Source of the DNA: Myxococcales bacterium
GTDB taxonomy: Bacteria; Myxococcota_A; Polyangia; Haliangiales; Haliangiaceae
Direction of reading: 5' to 3'
NCBI GenBank assembly: GCA_016717005.1
Contig: JADJUF010000021.1
Coordinates: 145,029-209,028, forward strand
DNA length: 64,000 nucleotides
Made by a program: the position numbers and the translations under genes. Every line of letters begins with the position of its first letter. Within the stretch, counting starts at the first letter, position 1. Below, piece after piece: positions 1 through 12,755 of this stretch. The notes under the pieces were generated by a model, which worked only from the letters and a program-made list of their open reading frames with translations, was not told the origin of the DNA and ran no database searches.

Positions 1-374
1 TTGTGGCCCTTGCGGAGCTTGTAGTTGGCGATGTCCTTCTTCGCCTTGCACACCACCGGCGCCTGGCCGGCGATCTGCTTGAGCTCCTCGACGGCGCTGT
101 CGATCAGCTTCGCCTCGTGGGCGGCGCGACCGAGACCCATGTTGAGCGAGATCTTGACGAGGCGCGGGACCTCCATCGAGGAGCTGTACTCGAACTCCTT
201 GAACAGCTGGCCCTTGACCTGCTCGTCGTACTGGCTGCGCAGCCGCGGCGGCTGCTCGCGCTTGTACTTGGGGGCGGGGCCGGTCGGCTCCGCCTTCTTC
301 TTACCGCCGCCCTTGGCGCCGGTCTTTTCGGTTTTCGGCTTGGCAGACGCCTCGCCCTTCTCGTTCTCGGCCAT
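1..374 (-). CDS. rplE: 50S ribosomal protein L5 (3' end outside window)
   Basis: L5 is a central-protuberance protein of the large subunit that contacts 5S rRNA. Only the first 124 codons lie in the window. The L5 core begins near residue 40, with SMEVPRLVKISLNMGLG recognisable around residues 66-82. Before it is a Lys/Pro/Gly-rich tail of about 35 residues (AENEKGEASAKPKTEKT and onward) that ordinary L5 lacks. The ATG at 374 is chosen because the tail reads openly from it and rplX ends 42 bases upstream. Its place after rplX is the standard spc-operon order. The identity is secure; whether the tail is translated depends on the start choice. Confidence 0.92.
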   Translation of the reverse strand, partial: MAENEKGEASAKPKTEKTGAKGGGKKKAEPTGPAPKYKREQPPRLRSQYDEQVKGQLFKEFEYSSSMEVPRLVKISLNMGLGRAAHEAKLIDSAVEELKQIAGQAPVVCKAKKDIANYKLRKGH

Positions 375-416
375 GGTCTCGTCTCGTTCTCGTTCGATGG
401 GTTGAGCAGGCTCTGA

Positions 417-733
417 TCAGAGAGCTGCCGCGACGAACTTGGCGCCGGACTTGACGCCGACGCGGATCTTCAGGTCGCCATCCATGGCGGCCTTGGTGCG
501 GGTGCCCCGGCCGAGCTTCTCGTCCCACAGGAGCACGTTCGCGATCGCGATCGTGCCTTCCTTCTCGACGATGCCACCCTGCGGGTTCTTCTGCGTGGGC
601 TTGGTGTGGCGCTTGACCATGTTGACCTTCTCGACGATCAGGCGCTGCCCGACGATCTTGAGGACCTTGCCGCGCTTGCCCTTGTCCTTGCCCTTGGTGA
701 CGACCACGAGGTCGCCCTTGCGCACGTGCGCCA

Positions 734-734
<1 letters not shown>
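417..734 (-). CDS. rplX: 50S ribosomal protein L24
   Basis: L24 is an assembly-initiator protein that binds 23S rRNA near the exit tunnel. The 105-residue product has the KOW motif at its N-terminus (KGDLVVVTKGKDKGKRG) and the typical EKVNMVKRHTKPTQ segment. The ATG at 734 overlaps the rplN stop as TGATG, which suggests translational coupling. A GTG one codon upstream is also open but is less likely to be the start. Length and position between rplN and rplE are normal for the family. Confidence 0.95.
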
Positions 735-1098
<364 letters not shown>

Positions 1099-1102
<4 letters not shown>

Positions 1103-1419
1103 GGCAGCATCTCCTTCACCTCGATGACCTCGGCCTTGCTGATCGTGCGCAGGACGCGCCAGCGCTTGGTCTTCGAGTACGGGCGGGCCTCGACCAGCTC
1201 GACGACGTCACCGACGGTGCCGGCGTTGTGCTCGTCGTGGGCCTTGTACCGGACCCGGCGGGTCACGAACTTGTGGAAGCGGCGGTCGCGCACGCGGCGG
1301 ATGACCGACACGACGACGGTCTTGTCCATCGCGTTCGACGTGACGGTGCCGGTGATCGTGCGGCGGTTGCCGCGATCGTCGCCAGGCGTGGCGGCGGGTT
1401 GGGTCGCAGGAGCGGACAC
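1099..1419 (-). CDS. rpsQ: 30S ribosomal protein S17
   Basis: S17 is a primary 16S rRNA-binding protein with an OB fold. The conserved core starts at about residue 20 (RRTITGTVTSNAMDKTVVV) and runs to the end, giving 106 residues. An Ala/Pro/Gly-rich N-terminal stretch of about 18 residues is longer than in most bacteria. The start is GTG at 1419, three bases after the rpmC stop. The stop overlaps the rplN GTG. Identity is certain; the N-terminal extension depends on the start choice. Confidence 0.94.
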
Positions 1420-1422
1420 GGA

Positions 1423-1707
1423 TCAGCCTTCCTTCTTCGAGCGGCGAGCCTTCTTGGCCGGCGCGGCAGCGGGGGCAGCCTTGGCGGCGCCCTGGGTCTC
1501 CATGCCGAGGTCGCGGGCGCGCAGGACCGTCAGGATCCGGGCGACCTCGCGGCGCTTGCTGGTGATCTCGGCGAACGACGCCACCTGGTTGGTGTGGCGG
1601 CCGAGCTGGAGCCGGAACAGCTCGTCGCGCACGCGCGCGAGCGCGCCGCGCAGCTCGTCAGGGGGTAGATCGCGCAGCTTCGACAGCGCGTCCTTGGCCT
1701 TGCTCAT
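1423..1707 (-). CDS. rpmC: 50S ribosomal protein L29
   Basis: L29 is a small helical-hairpin protein at the tunnel exit, near the trigger-factor and SRP docking site. Residues 1-65 match the family (LRDLPPDELRGALARVRDEL, then RREVARILTVLRARD). A tail of about 28 Ala/Lys-rich residues follows, making 94 residues against the usual 60-70. The ATG at 1707 overlaps the rplP stop as ATGA. Basic tails of this kind are common on ribosomal proteins of high-GC bacteria and could bind rRNA non-specifically. Confidence 0.93.
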   Translation of the reverse strand: MSKAKDALSKLRDLPPDELRGALARVRDELFRLQLGRHTNQVASFAEITSKRREVARILTVLRARDLGMETQGAAKAAPAAAPAKKARRSKKEG

Positions 1708-2123
1708 AGCGCACTCCCGCGGGCGACCAGGGCGGTCTTGATGGGCAGCTTGTGGTGGGCCCGGATGAAGGCCTCCTTCGCGGTCGCGGCGTCGACGCCC
1801 TCGACCTCGAAGATGACCCGGCCCGGCCGGACGACGGCGACCCAGCCCTCGACCGCGCCCTTGCCGGTACCCATGCGGGTCTCGGCCGGCTTCTTGGTGA
1901 AGGACTTGTCCGGGAACAGCCGGACGTAGATCTTGCCGCTCTTCTTCACGGCGCGGCTGATGGCGACGCGGGCGGCCTCGATCTGACGGGCGGTGATCCA
2001 CCCGGGCTCGAGGACCTGGAGCCCGAAGTCTCCGAAGGAGACCTCGTGCCCGCCCTTGGCCATGCCGGCCATGTGGCCCTTGTGGCGCTTGCGGTACTTG
2101 GTAAAGCTGGGACCGTTGATCAT
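1704..2123 (-). CDS. rplP: 50S ribosomal protein L16
   Basis: L16 organises the A-site region of the large subunit and is needed for late assembly. The 139-residue product carries the family signatures FTKYRKRHKGHMAG near the N-terminus, RLFPDKSFTKKPAETRMGTG in the middle and GWVAVVRPGRVIFE after it. ATG at 2123. The gap to rpsC is 74 bases and the stop overlaps rpmC. Length and order are standard. Confidence 0.96.
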   Translation of the reverse strand: MINGPSFTKYRKRHKGHMAGMAKGGHEVSFGDFGLQVLEPGWITARQIEAARVAISRAVKKSGKIYVRLFPDKSFTKKPAETRMGTGKGAVEGWVAVVRPGRVIFEVEGVDAATAKEAFIRAHHKLPIKTALVARGSAL

Positions 2124-2197
2124 GGGTCGACTCGTTTGAGCTCGGACTGGAGGCAGCGCCCCGGGCGAGCCCCAGGGCAGCGAAAATCAGCGCAGGT

Positions 2198-2854
<657 letters not shown>

Positions 2855-2871
2855 GTCAGGTTCCTGTTCGC

Positions 2872-3210
2872 TTACTCGTCCGAGACGACGACCGTGAGGT
2901 GGCTGGTGCGGTGGTTGATGCGGTTGGCGCGCCCCATCGAGCGCGGCATCCACCGCTTGTTGATGGGCCCGCCGTCGACGGTGATCGTCGCGATCTTGAG
3001 ATCCTCGACCGACACGTCCCCACCCGACCGCTCCTCGGCGTTGGCCGCGGCGCTCTTCACGGCCTTCGAGATGATGCGGCCCGCGCGCTTGGGCAGCAGG
3101 TCGAGGAGACCCACGGCGTGCTCGACGGACTTGCCGCGGACGAGGTTGGCGACGACGCGCATCTTGCGCGGCGACATCGAGATTCCACGGACGAGAGCTC
3201 TGGCTTCCAT
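2872..3210 (-). CDS. rplV: 50S ribosomal protein L22
   Basis: L22 lines the peptide exit tunnel, and its beta-hairpin is a macrolide-sensitive site. The 112-residue product has the N-terminal GISMSPRKMRVVANLVRGK and the C-terminal hairpin region (GPINKRWMPRSMGRANRINH), both typical. ATG at 3210. Order rpsS-rplV-rpsC is canonical. Nothing unusual is visible. Confidence 0.96.
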   Translation of the reverse strand: MEARALVRGISMSPRKMRVVANLVRGKSVEHAVGLLDLLPKRAGRIISKAVKSAAANAEERSGGDVSVEDLKIATITVDGGPINKRWMPRSMGRANRINHRTSHLTVVVSDE

Positions 3211-3255
3211 GACTGGCTCGTTGGCTGAGGGCTGTGGGGTCAGACCGAAGCGCGG

Positions 3256-3531
3256 TTAGCGCTTCTTGTCCCCACCGTGGCCGGTGTACGTGCGGGTGGC
3301 GGAGAACTCGCCGAGCTTGTGCCCGACCATGTTCTCGTTGACGAACACCGGCACGAACTTGCGACCGTTGTGGACCGCGAAGGTCAGGGAGACCATCTCG
3401 GGGGTGATCGTCGACCGACGCGACCAGGTCTTGATCACGCGCTTGTTGGGATTGCTCTCCTTCAGCGCGGCCGCGACCTTCTTGTAGATGAACGACTCGA
3501 CGTACGGACCCTTCTTGATGCTGCGGGGCAT
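3256..3531 (-). CDS. rpsS: 30S ribosomal protein S19
   Basis: S19 lies in the head of the small subunit and contacts tRNA with S13. The 91-residue product begins MPRSIKKGPYVE and contains IKTWSRRSTITPEMV and the C-terminal GHKLGEFSATRTYTGH, all diagnostic. The ATG at 3531 is 11 bases after the rplB stop, so the longer open frame upstream is not used. Confidence 0.96.
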   Translation of the reverse strand: MPRSIKKGPYVESFIYKKVAAALKESNPNKRVIKTWSRRSTITPEMVSLTFAVHNGRKFVPVFVNENMVGHKLGEFSATRTYTGHGGDKKR

Positions 3532-3542
3532 GGCGATCTCCT

Positions 3543-4367
<825 letters not shown>

Positions 4368-4370
4368 GGC

Positions 4371-4700
4371 TCAGACTCCCTCGAAGAAGGCGATGGTGTC
4401 GCCGGCCTTGAGCGTGACGAAGGCCTTCTTCCACGCGGGGCGCTGCCCCGAGAAGCGGCCGACGCGCTTGGCCTTGCCGCGCATCACGATGGTCCGGACC
4501 TGGGTGACCGAGACCTTGAACAGGCTCTCGATCGCGTGCCGGATCTCGATCTTGTTCGCGTCCTTGGCGACTTCGAACACGACCTGCTGGCTGTAGTCGT
4601 CGCCCTCGGCGGGGCGCTCGGCCGCGCCGCCGGTCTCGCGGAGGCGCGCGCTCTTCTCGGTGAGGAGCGGGCGCTTGATGATGGATTGAGGAGCTCGCAT
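4371..4700 (-). CDS. rplW: 50S ribosomal protein L23
   Basis: L23 sits at the tunnel exit and docks trigger factor and SRP. The product (109 residues) begins MRAPQSIIKRPLLTEKSARL and has the later family segment EIRHAIESLFKVSVTQVRT. Between them is a 15-residue insert rich in Glu/Gly/Ala (near residues 21-36) that makes it longer than typical L23. ATG at 4700, 26 bases after rplD. L23 identity is clear; the insert is a lineage feature of unknown effect. Confidence 0.94.
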   Translation of the reverse strand: MRAPQSIIKRPLLTEKSARLRETGGAAERPAEGDDYSQQVVFEVAKDANKIEIRHAIESLFKVSVTQVRTIVMRGKAKRVGRFSGQRPAWKKAFVTLKAGDTIAFFEGV

Positions 4701-4726
4701 GGCGTTTTCCTGATGACGGGCCGAGG

Positions 4727-5377
4727 TCACTCGGCCGCGGCGGCGGCGCGGAGCGCGGCCTCGACCTGCTTGATGGCGCCCTGCGAGATGATCACCGTCT
4801 CGTGGCGCAGGATGTCGTAGACGTTGAGGCCCTCGGGGGCCAGCCACTGCGACGACGCCAGGTTGCGGGCGCCGCGCACGAGGCCGGTGTTGTCCTTGGC
4901 GTCGACGATCAACACCTTGGCGGCCGGCTGGGCCACGCCGAGGTTCTTGAGCGCCGCCGTCACCGACTTGGTCAGCTGCTTCTCGCCGACCGGGAACTGG
5001 TCGACGACGATCAGCTTGTTCTCGCCGGCCCGGAGCGACAGCGCTGAGCACAGCGCCGCCTTCTTGACCTTCTTGGGCAGGGTGTACTCGTAGCTGCGCG
5101 GCTTGGGGCCGAACGCCGAGCCACCACCGACCCAGTGCGGGGCCTTGCGGCTGCCCTGACGGGCCTGGCCGGTGCCCTTCTGCTTCCAGACCTTCTTCGA
5201 CGAGCCGTTGACCTCGCTCATGCGCTTGGTCGAGGCGTTGCCGGAGCGGCGCTTGGCGAGCTGCCACTTCACGACCTCCCACAGCAGGTGCTCGTGGACT
5301 TCGGTCGCGAAGACGTCGTCGGCCAGGTCGATCTGGCCGACGTTGCTTCCTGCGGTGTTCTTGACGTCTAGCTTCAT
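4727..5377 (-). CDS. rplD: 50S ribosomal protein L4
   Basis: L4 lines the exit tunnel and in many bacteria represses its own S10 operon. The 216-residue product has the characteristic loop KVWKQKGTGQARQGSRKAPH followed by GGGSAFGPKPRSYEY. ATG at 5377. Upstream there are only 83 bases to the rpsJ stop; rplC, expected here, is missing. The spacer contains two hairpins (described separately). The gene itself looks intact and full length. Confidence 0.96.
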   Translation of the reverse strand: MKLDVKNTAGSNVGQIDLADDVFATEVHEHLLWEVVKWQLAKRRSGNASTKRMSEVNGSSKKVWKQKGTGQARQGSRKAPHWVGGGSAFGPKPRSYEYTLPKKVKKAALCSALSLRAGENKLIVVDQFPVGEKQLTKSVTAALKNLGVAQPAAKVLIVDAKDNTGLVRGARNLASSQWLAPEGLNVYDILRHETVIISQGAIKQVEAALRAAAAAE

Positions 5378-5410
5378 GGCGAACTCGCTGCGGTCGTTTC
5401 GGGAGGGGAG

Positions 5411-5454
5411 CCTCGGCCAATAGCCGAGGGGAGGGTCTTGGCGAAGACCCTCCC
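5411..5454 (-). repeat. Paired-hairpin element between rpsJ and rplD
   Basis: Two adjacent inverted repeats fill the rpsJ-rplD spacer. One has an 11-bp perfect stem (5429-5439 with 5444-5454, 4-base loop). The other has a 7-bp perfect stem (5411-5417 with 5423-5429, 5-base loop). A diverged relative with the same two-hairpin layout lies between rplK and rplA at 31611-31651, and both are followed on the minus strand by a CCGAAACG block. No U-tract follows, so a simple intrinsic terminator is doubtful. Confidence 0.7.
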
Positions 5455-5460
5455 TTCCAT

Positions 5461-5769
<309 letters not shown>

Positions 5770-6048
5770 GGCGGGGTCCTGTGAGACGTGCTGCCGTGGG
5801 GGTCGTTCGGAGGCCGGGGCTCGTCGGAAGCGGTCCTGGTACCGGGGTACGTCGGAGCGAGTCGTCGGGGTGGCGCCTGGCCTGGTTTAAGAGTCGCGCA
5901 GTGTACTCAGATCGATTCGTTTTGGAAGAGGTATTTGCAGGTTCTTTCAGGGGCTTGGAGGGCCGGGATCGAGCCCCCTGTGCCAGCCTGGCGCAACGAT
6001 GCAACCACCTGAACTAAATACACTTTATCGTGACTTCTTGGGTCCGAT
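5770..6048. other. tuf-rpsJ intergenic region
   Basis: No gene is supported in these 279 bases. A minus-strand TACACT (5900-5905) with a poor upstream TTCCAA (5922-5927, 16-base spacing) could be an S10 promoter, but the match is weak. Downstream of tuf a 7-base inverted repeat (AGGGGCT with AGCCCCT, about 5949-5983) could be part of a terminator. The stretch about 5945-6035 also looks faintly like a decayed tRNA but does not fold as one. Confidence 0.4.
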
Positions 6049-7245
<1,197 letters not shown>

Positions 7246-7256
7246 GGCGTGCTCTC

Positions 7257-9395
<2,139 letters not shown>

Positions 9396-9641
9396 GGCAT
9401 CTGTCGAGGGTCCGAGATCGGACGGCGGGCGGGGGCACCGAGGACGGTGGCGCGGCGCGAGCGCCGCCGGATCGGGTCCGCGCAGCGCGGCGGCGATCCT
9501 GTTCAGGCCAGGTGGTTCGGTGCGCGTGCGCGCCCGCCTACGTGACCCCCGTGCTGTTCGTGGTTCGGTGTCCTCGCCTCCTCGACAGATGCCTGCAGCG
9601 TCAAACGAACGACGGCCGGCAGGGCCGGCCGTGGGTCACCG

Positions 9642-10130
9642 CTACCAGCGGTAGTGGGCGAACGCCTTGTTGGCGTCGGCCATCTTGTGGACGTCCTCGC
9701 GCTTCTTGACCGCGTTGCCACGGTTCTGCGCGGCGTCGACGATCTCGTTGGCGAGCCGATCGACCATCGTCTTCTCGTTGCGCTTGCGCGCGTGCTCGAC
9801 CAGCCAGCGCATGCCGAGGGCGAGCGAGCGGTCGGGGCGGACGTCGACGGGCACCTGGTAGGTCGAGCCACCGACGCGGCGGCTCTTGACCTCGACCTTG
9901 GGGCGGACGTTGCCCAGGGCGCGGTCCCACACCTTCAGCGGATCGTCCTTGGCGCGCTCCGCCACCAGATCGAGGGCCTTGTAGACGATCTGCTCGGCGG
10001 TCGACTTCTTGCCGTCAGACATCACCACGTTGATGAACTTGGTGATGCGGCGACGCATGTCGGCGGGAGCGTCCGTGAACTTGGGGTCCGGGAGGACGCG
10101 GCGCTTGGGAACTTCACCTTTACGGGGCAT
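9642..10130 (-). CDS. rpsG: 30S ribosomal protein S7
   Basis: S7 nucleates the head of the small subunit and represses the str operon in many bacteria. The 162-residue product contains MPRKGEVPKRRVLPDPKF, SRRVGGSTYQVPVDVRPDR and a C-terminal KMADANKAFAHYRW, all family blocks. ATG at 10130, 20 bases after rpsL. Nothing unusual. Confidence 0.97.
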   Translation of the reverse strand: MPRKGEVPKRRVLPDPKFTDAPADMRRRITKFINVVMSDGKKSTAEQIVYKALDLVAERAKDDPLKVWDRALGNVRPKVEVKSRRVGGSTYQVPVDVRPDRSLALGMRWLVEHARKRNEKTMVDRLANEIVDAAQNRGNAVKKREDVHKMADANKAFAHYRW

Positions 10131-10150
10131 GACTTTTTCCGATCCTCAGT

Positions 10151-10522
10151 TCACTTGGGGCGCTTGGTACCGTACTTGGACCGGCTCTGCTTGCGGTTCG
10201 CGACACCGGTGGTGTCGAGGGTGCCGCGGATGATGTGATAGCGGACGCCCGGGAGGTCCTTGACGCGGCCGCCGCGGATCAGGACGACCGAGTGCTCCTG
10301 GAGGTTGTGCCCCTCGCCCGGGATGTACGAGGTCACTTCCATCTGGTTGGTCAGGCGGACGCGCGCGACCTTCCGGAGCGCCGAGTTCGGCTTCTTGGGG
10401 GTCGTGGTGTACACGCGCGTGCACACGCCCCGCTTCTGCGGGCAGGACTTCAGCGCCGGCGAGGCGGTCTTGGTCTTGACCATCTCGCGACCGTGGCGAA
10501 CCAGTTGGTTGATCGTAGGCAT
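10151..10522 (-). CDS. rpsL: 30S ribosomal protein S12
   Basis: S12 sits at the decoding centre and is the target of streptomycin-resistance mutations. The 123-residue product begins MPTINQLVRHGREMVKTKT and contains TPKKPNSALRKVARVRL and RGGRVKDLPGVRYHIIRG. The open frame continues far upstream through a low-complexity repeat, but the ATG at 10522 gives the exact family N-terminus. A promoter lies about 60 bases upstream. It is the first gene of the str operon. Confidence 0.97.
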   Translation of the reverse strand: MPTINQLVRHGREMVKTKTASPALKSCPQKRGVCTRVYTTTPKKPNSALRKVARVRLTNQMEVTSYIPGEGHNLQEHSVVLIRGGRVKDLPGVRYHIIRGTLDTTGVANRKQSRSKYGTKRPK

Positions 10523-10581
10523 GTTCGAGCAGACTCCAGTGGCGTGGACTGACGGAAACGGACCCGTCGCGGAGGCGCGAG

Positions 10582-10609
10582 AGTCTACAGATGGACCCTC
10601 CCCTGTCAA
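10582..10609 (-). promoter_or_regulatory. Sigma-70-type promoter of the str operon
   Basis: On the minus strand a perfect TTGACA (10604-10609) is followed after 16 bases by TAGACT (10582-10587). It lies about 60 bases upstream of the rpsL start and points into the str operon, exactly where its promoter is expected. The call rests on sequence match and position only. Confidence 0.65.
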
Positions 10610-10754
10610 GCGGATCGTGGCGCCAAGCCAGGCCTCGATCCCGGTTGCCGGGCGCCCGGAGCGATAGCACGGGGGCGCGACGCTCCGGAAGTGGGCCGGG
10701 AGCCCAACCGGGGGGCGCCCGGGTGCCGGCGCCGGCGTAGGGCCGGGTCTGGTT

Positions 10755-11020
10755 GCAGTTCCGGCTCCCCCTCCGGCTCCCGTTCCGGCTCCGGCTCCGG
10801 CTCCCGTTCCGGATCCGGCTCCCGTTCCGGATCCGGCTCCGGCTCCGGTTCCGGCTCCTGCTCCAGTTCCGGCTCCCCCTCCGGCTCCCGCTCCCGCTCC
10901 GGCTCCGCTCCGGCTCCGGCTCCGGCTCCCGCTCCCGCTCCGGCTCCGGCTCCGGCTCCCGCTCCGAGTGCGGATTCCGGCGCCGGCTCCGAGTCCGGAT
11001 TCCGGACATCGCGTCCGGAT
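10755..11020. repeat. CCGGNN tandem hexamer array upstream of rpsL
   Basis: About 260 bases are made of six-base units of the form CCGGNN or close variants (CCGGCT, CCGGAT, CCGGTT, CCCGTT, CCGCTC). The array lies between the str promoter and the 11082-11489 gene. It keeps several frames open on both strands, producing false Ser/Gly/Arg-rich ORFs. Two further arrays of the same unit type occur at about 33440-33735 and 40407-40620. No gene is supported inside it. Confidence 0.85.
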
Positions 11021-11081
11021 GTCGGACACGGTGCCGCCGGCGGTCAGGCGCGACGCGGGCGCGGGGCGCGGGCGGCGCGGG

Positions 11082-11489
11082 TCAGTGCGTCCACTTGTCG
11101 CCGCCGCCCTTGGGCCGCGGGTGCTCGGTCGTCTCGTACGGGTGCGCCATCACGAAGTGGTACGCGACCTCGCGCGCAGCCTCGGTGTCGATCATGCAGT
11201 CGAAGACGAACTCACCCTCTTGCTCACCGGGCTCGGCCTGCACGTAGGCGATCTCGGTGGGGAACAGCACCAGCTCGCCGACCAGCTCCTTGCCGCGCGC
11301 GAGCTGCACGACCCGCGTGGTGTCGTCCTCGGCCAGCAGGGTCCAGTGGAAGTCGTCGTGGTCGAACAGCACGACCTCGGGGGTGCCGGCGCGCACGATG
11401 CAGTTCACGTGGCCCTGGAGCCACGTCCAGAACTTTGGAAAGGTGAGCGTCATCGCCACCGGTGTCACGCGCTTCGTCGACGTACCCAT
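11082..11489 (-). CDS. Conserved-looking hypothetical protein, 135 residues
   Basis: The family is not recognised. The product is an acidic, soluble-looking protein with no signal peptide or membrane segment. Blocks such as FWTWLQGHVNCIVRAGTPEV and EVAYHFVMAHPYETTEHPR look like a folded domain rather than a shadow frame. The start could be the ATG at 11489 or the internal Met at residue 13 (MTLTFPKFW). It stands alone between the repeat array and the PEGA/TPR gene, transcribed on the minus strand. Confidence 0.65.
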   Translation of the reverse strand: MGTSTKRVTPVAMTLTFPKFWTWLQGHVNCIVRAGTPEVVLFDHDDFHWTLLAEDDTTRVVQLARGKELVGELVLFPTEIAYVQAEPGEQEGEFVFDCMIDTEAAREVAYHFVMAHPYETTEHPRPKGGGDKWTH

Positions 11490-11567
11490 GCCCGGTGAAC
11501 CTAGCTTGGATCGATCGCGAACGCCATGGCGCGCACGACCGCCACTGGGGCGCGGTCGCGGCGCACC

Positions 11568-12755
11568 TCAGAACTGCCCCCCCAGCGTCACGCCCGCGCC
11601 GTCGCCGCTGACGGTCGGCGCCAGGCTGGACAGCGGGCCGACCTCGTCGCGATCGAACCAGTACAGGAGCGCGCCGGTGACGCCGACCGCGAGCGCGGCG
11701 CCGCCCAGGCCCAGCGCCAGCGCCCGGCGGTCGTCGCGCTCGACCCGCAGCGCGTCGTAGCGCGCGACCTCGTCGATCGACAGGCCCCGGCTGGCCCGCC
11801 GGTCGGCCAGCTCGGCGGCGTCGGCGTCGGACGAAAACGCGAACGTCGTGGCGACGACGCTGCCGGCCGCGAGCGCGCCGGCGCCGTAGAGCACCCAGGT
11901 CGCCGCCCGGCGCTGACCGGTGACCGGCTGCCGAGCGCCGACCGTGAGCGCCTCGCCGCGCGCGACGTCGACCTCCTGGGCGAAGGTCCGGCGCCCGCGG
12001 CGCGTGACGGTGACGAGGTGGCGGCCGGCCGCGATCGCGACCGCGTGCTCGCGATCGAGCGTCGCGCCGCGCCCGTCGATGGCCACCGTCGAGCCGCCCG
12101 CGGCCTTGATCGTCAGGCGCGCGGGCAGCGCGTCGAGCTCGACCTCGACCGGCACCAGCGCCCCCTCGAGCGTCGACACCGGCAGGGTCCGGCTGGCGTA
12201 GCCGACGGCGGTCGCGACCACCTCGTGGGTGCCGACCGGCAGCTCCTTGACCAGCGGCAGCGGCACCGGCGCGCCGCCGTCGATCGACACCTTGACGTCG
12301 GCGATCGCCGACGTGAGCGTGACGCCGGTGACCCGGGCCATGATCGGGGCCGCCCCGCCACCGCCGCCGCCCAGCCTGGCCAGCAGCGGCTCGAGATCGC
12401 CGAGCGCGGCGGTCGCCTCGACGACGCGGTCGCCCTGCGGCGCCTGGTCGACGTACGCGCGGTACAGCGCGACCGCGCGGCGCAGGTGGGCCGGGTCCTT
12501 GTCGGTGGACTTGGCCCAGGCCAGGCGGTAGGCCTGCGCCGCCGAGAACGCGATCCCCGGCAGCGGCAAGGTCGCGTACGCCTGCTCGAACGAGCCGGCG
12601 GCGTGGGCGAAGTCGCCGGCGCTGAACAGGCGCTCGCCGGTGCGGAAGTGCTTCTCGGCGGTCTTGCGGTCGTCGGCCGCCGCCGGGGCGGCGACCAGCG
12701 CGAGCGCGGCGAGGACGGCGAGGCCCGAGGCGCGGGCGGCGGTGCGGGCGCGCAT
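11568..12755 (-). CDS. TPR/PEGA-domain membrane-anchored protein
   Basis: The 395-residue product has an N-terminal signal peptide (ASGLAVLAALALVAAPAAA), then a TPR-like region (KTAEKHFRTGERLFSAGDF and on). A PEGA-type beta domain follows (VKVSIDGGAPVPLPLVKELP, then GTHEVVATAVGY) and a second related domain. Two hydrophobic segments lie near the C-terminus (VLYGAGALAAGSVVATTF; LALGLGGAALAVGVTGALL). PEGA domains occur on surface proteins and kinases of myxobacteria. The ATG at 12755 overlaps the upstream stop by one base (TGATG), so the two genes are coupled. Role unknown, probably envelope. Confidence 0.8.
   Translation of the reverse strand: MRARTAARASGLAVLAALALVAAPAAADDRKTAEKHFRTGERLFSAGDFAHAAGSFEQAYATLPLPGIAFSAAQAYRLAWAKSTDKDPAHLRRAVALYRAYVDQAPQGDRVVEATAALGDLEPLLARLGGGGGGAAPIMARVTGVTLTSAIADVKVSIDGGAPVPLPLVKELPVGTHEVVATAVGYASRTLPVSTLEGALVPVEVELDALPARLTIKAAGGSTVAIDGRGATLDREHAVAIAAGRHLVTVTRRGRRTFAQEVDVARGEALTVGARQPVTGQRRAATWVLYGAGALAAGSVVATTFAFSSDADAAELADRRASRGLSIDEVARYDALRVERDDRRALALGLGGAALAVGVTGALLYWFDRDEVGPLSSLAPTVSGDGAGVTLGGQF

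Noticed and set aside
5930..6040. A tRNA between tuf and rpsJ
   Set aside because: A D-arm-like and T-arm-like stretch is visible on the minus strand, but acceptor and T stems do not pair.
10523..11029. An N-terminal extension of S12 through the hexamer array
   Set aside because: The extension is translated repeat (Ser/Arg/Gly) and the ATG at 10522 gives the exact S12 N-terminus with a promoter just upstream.
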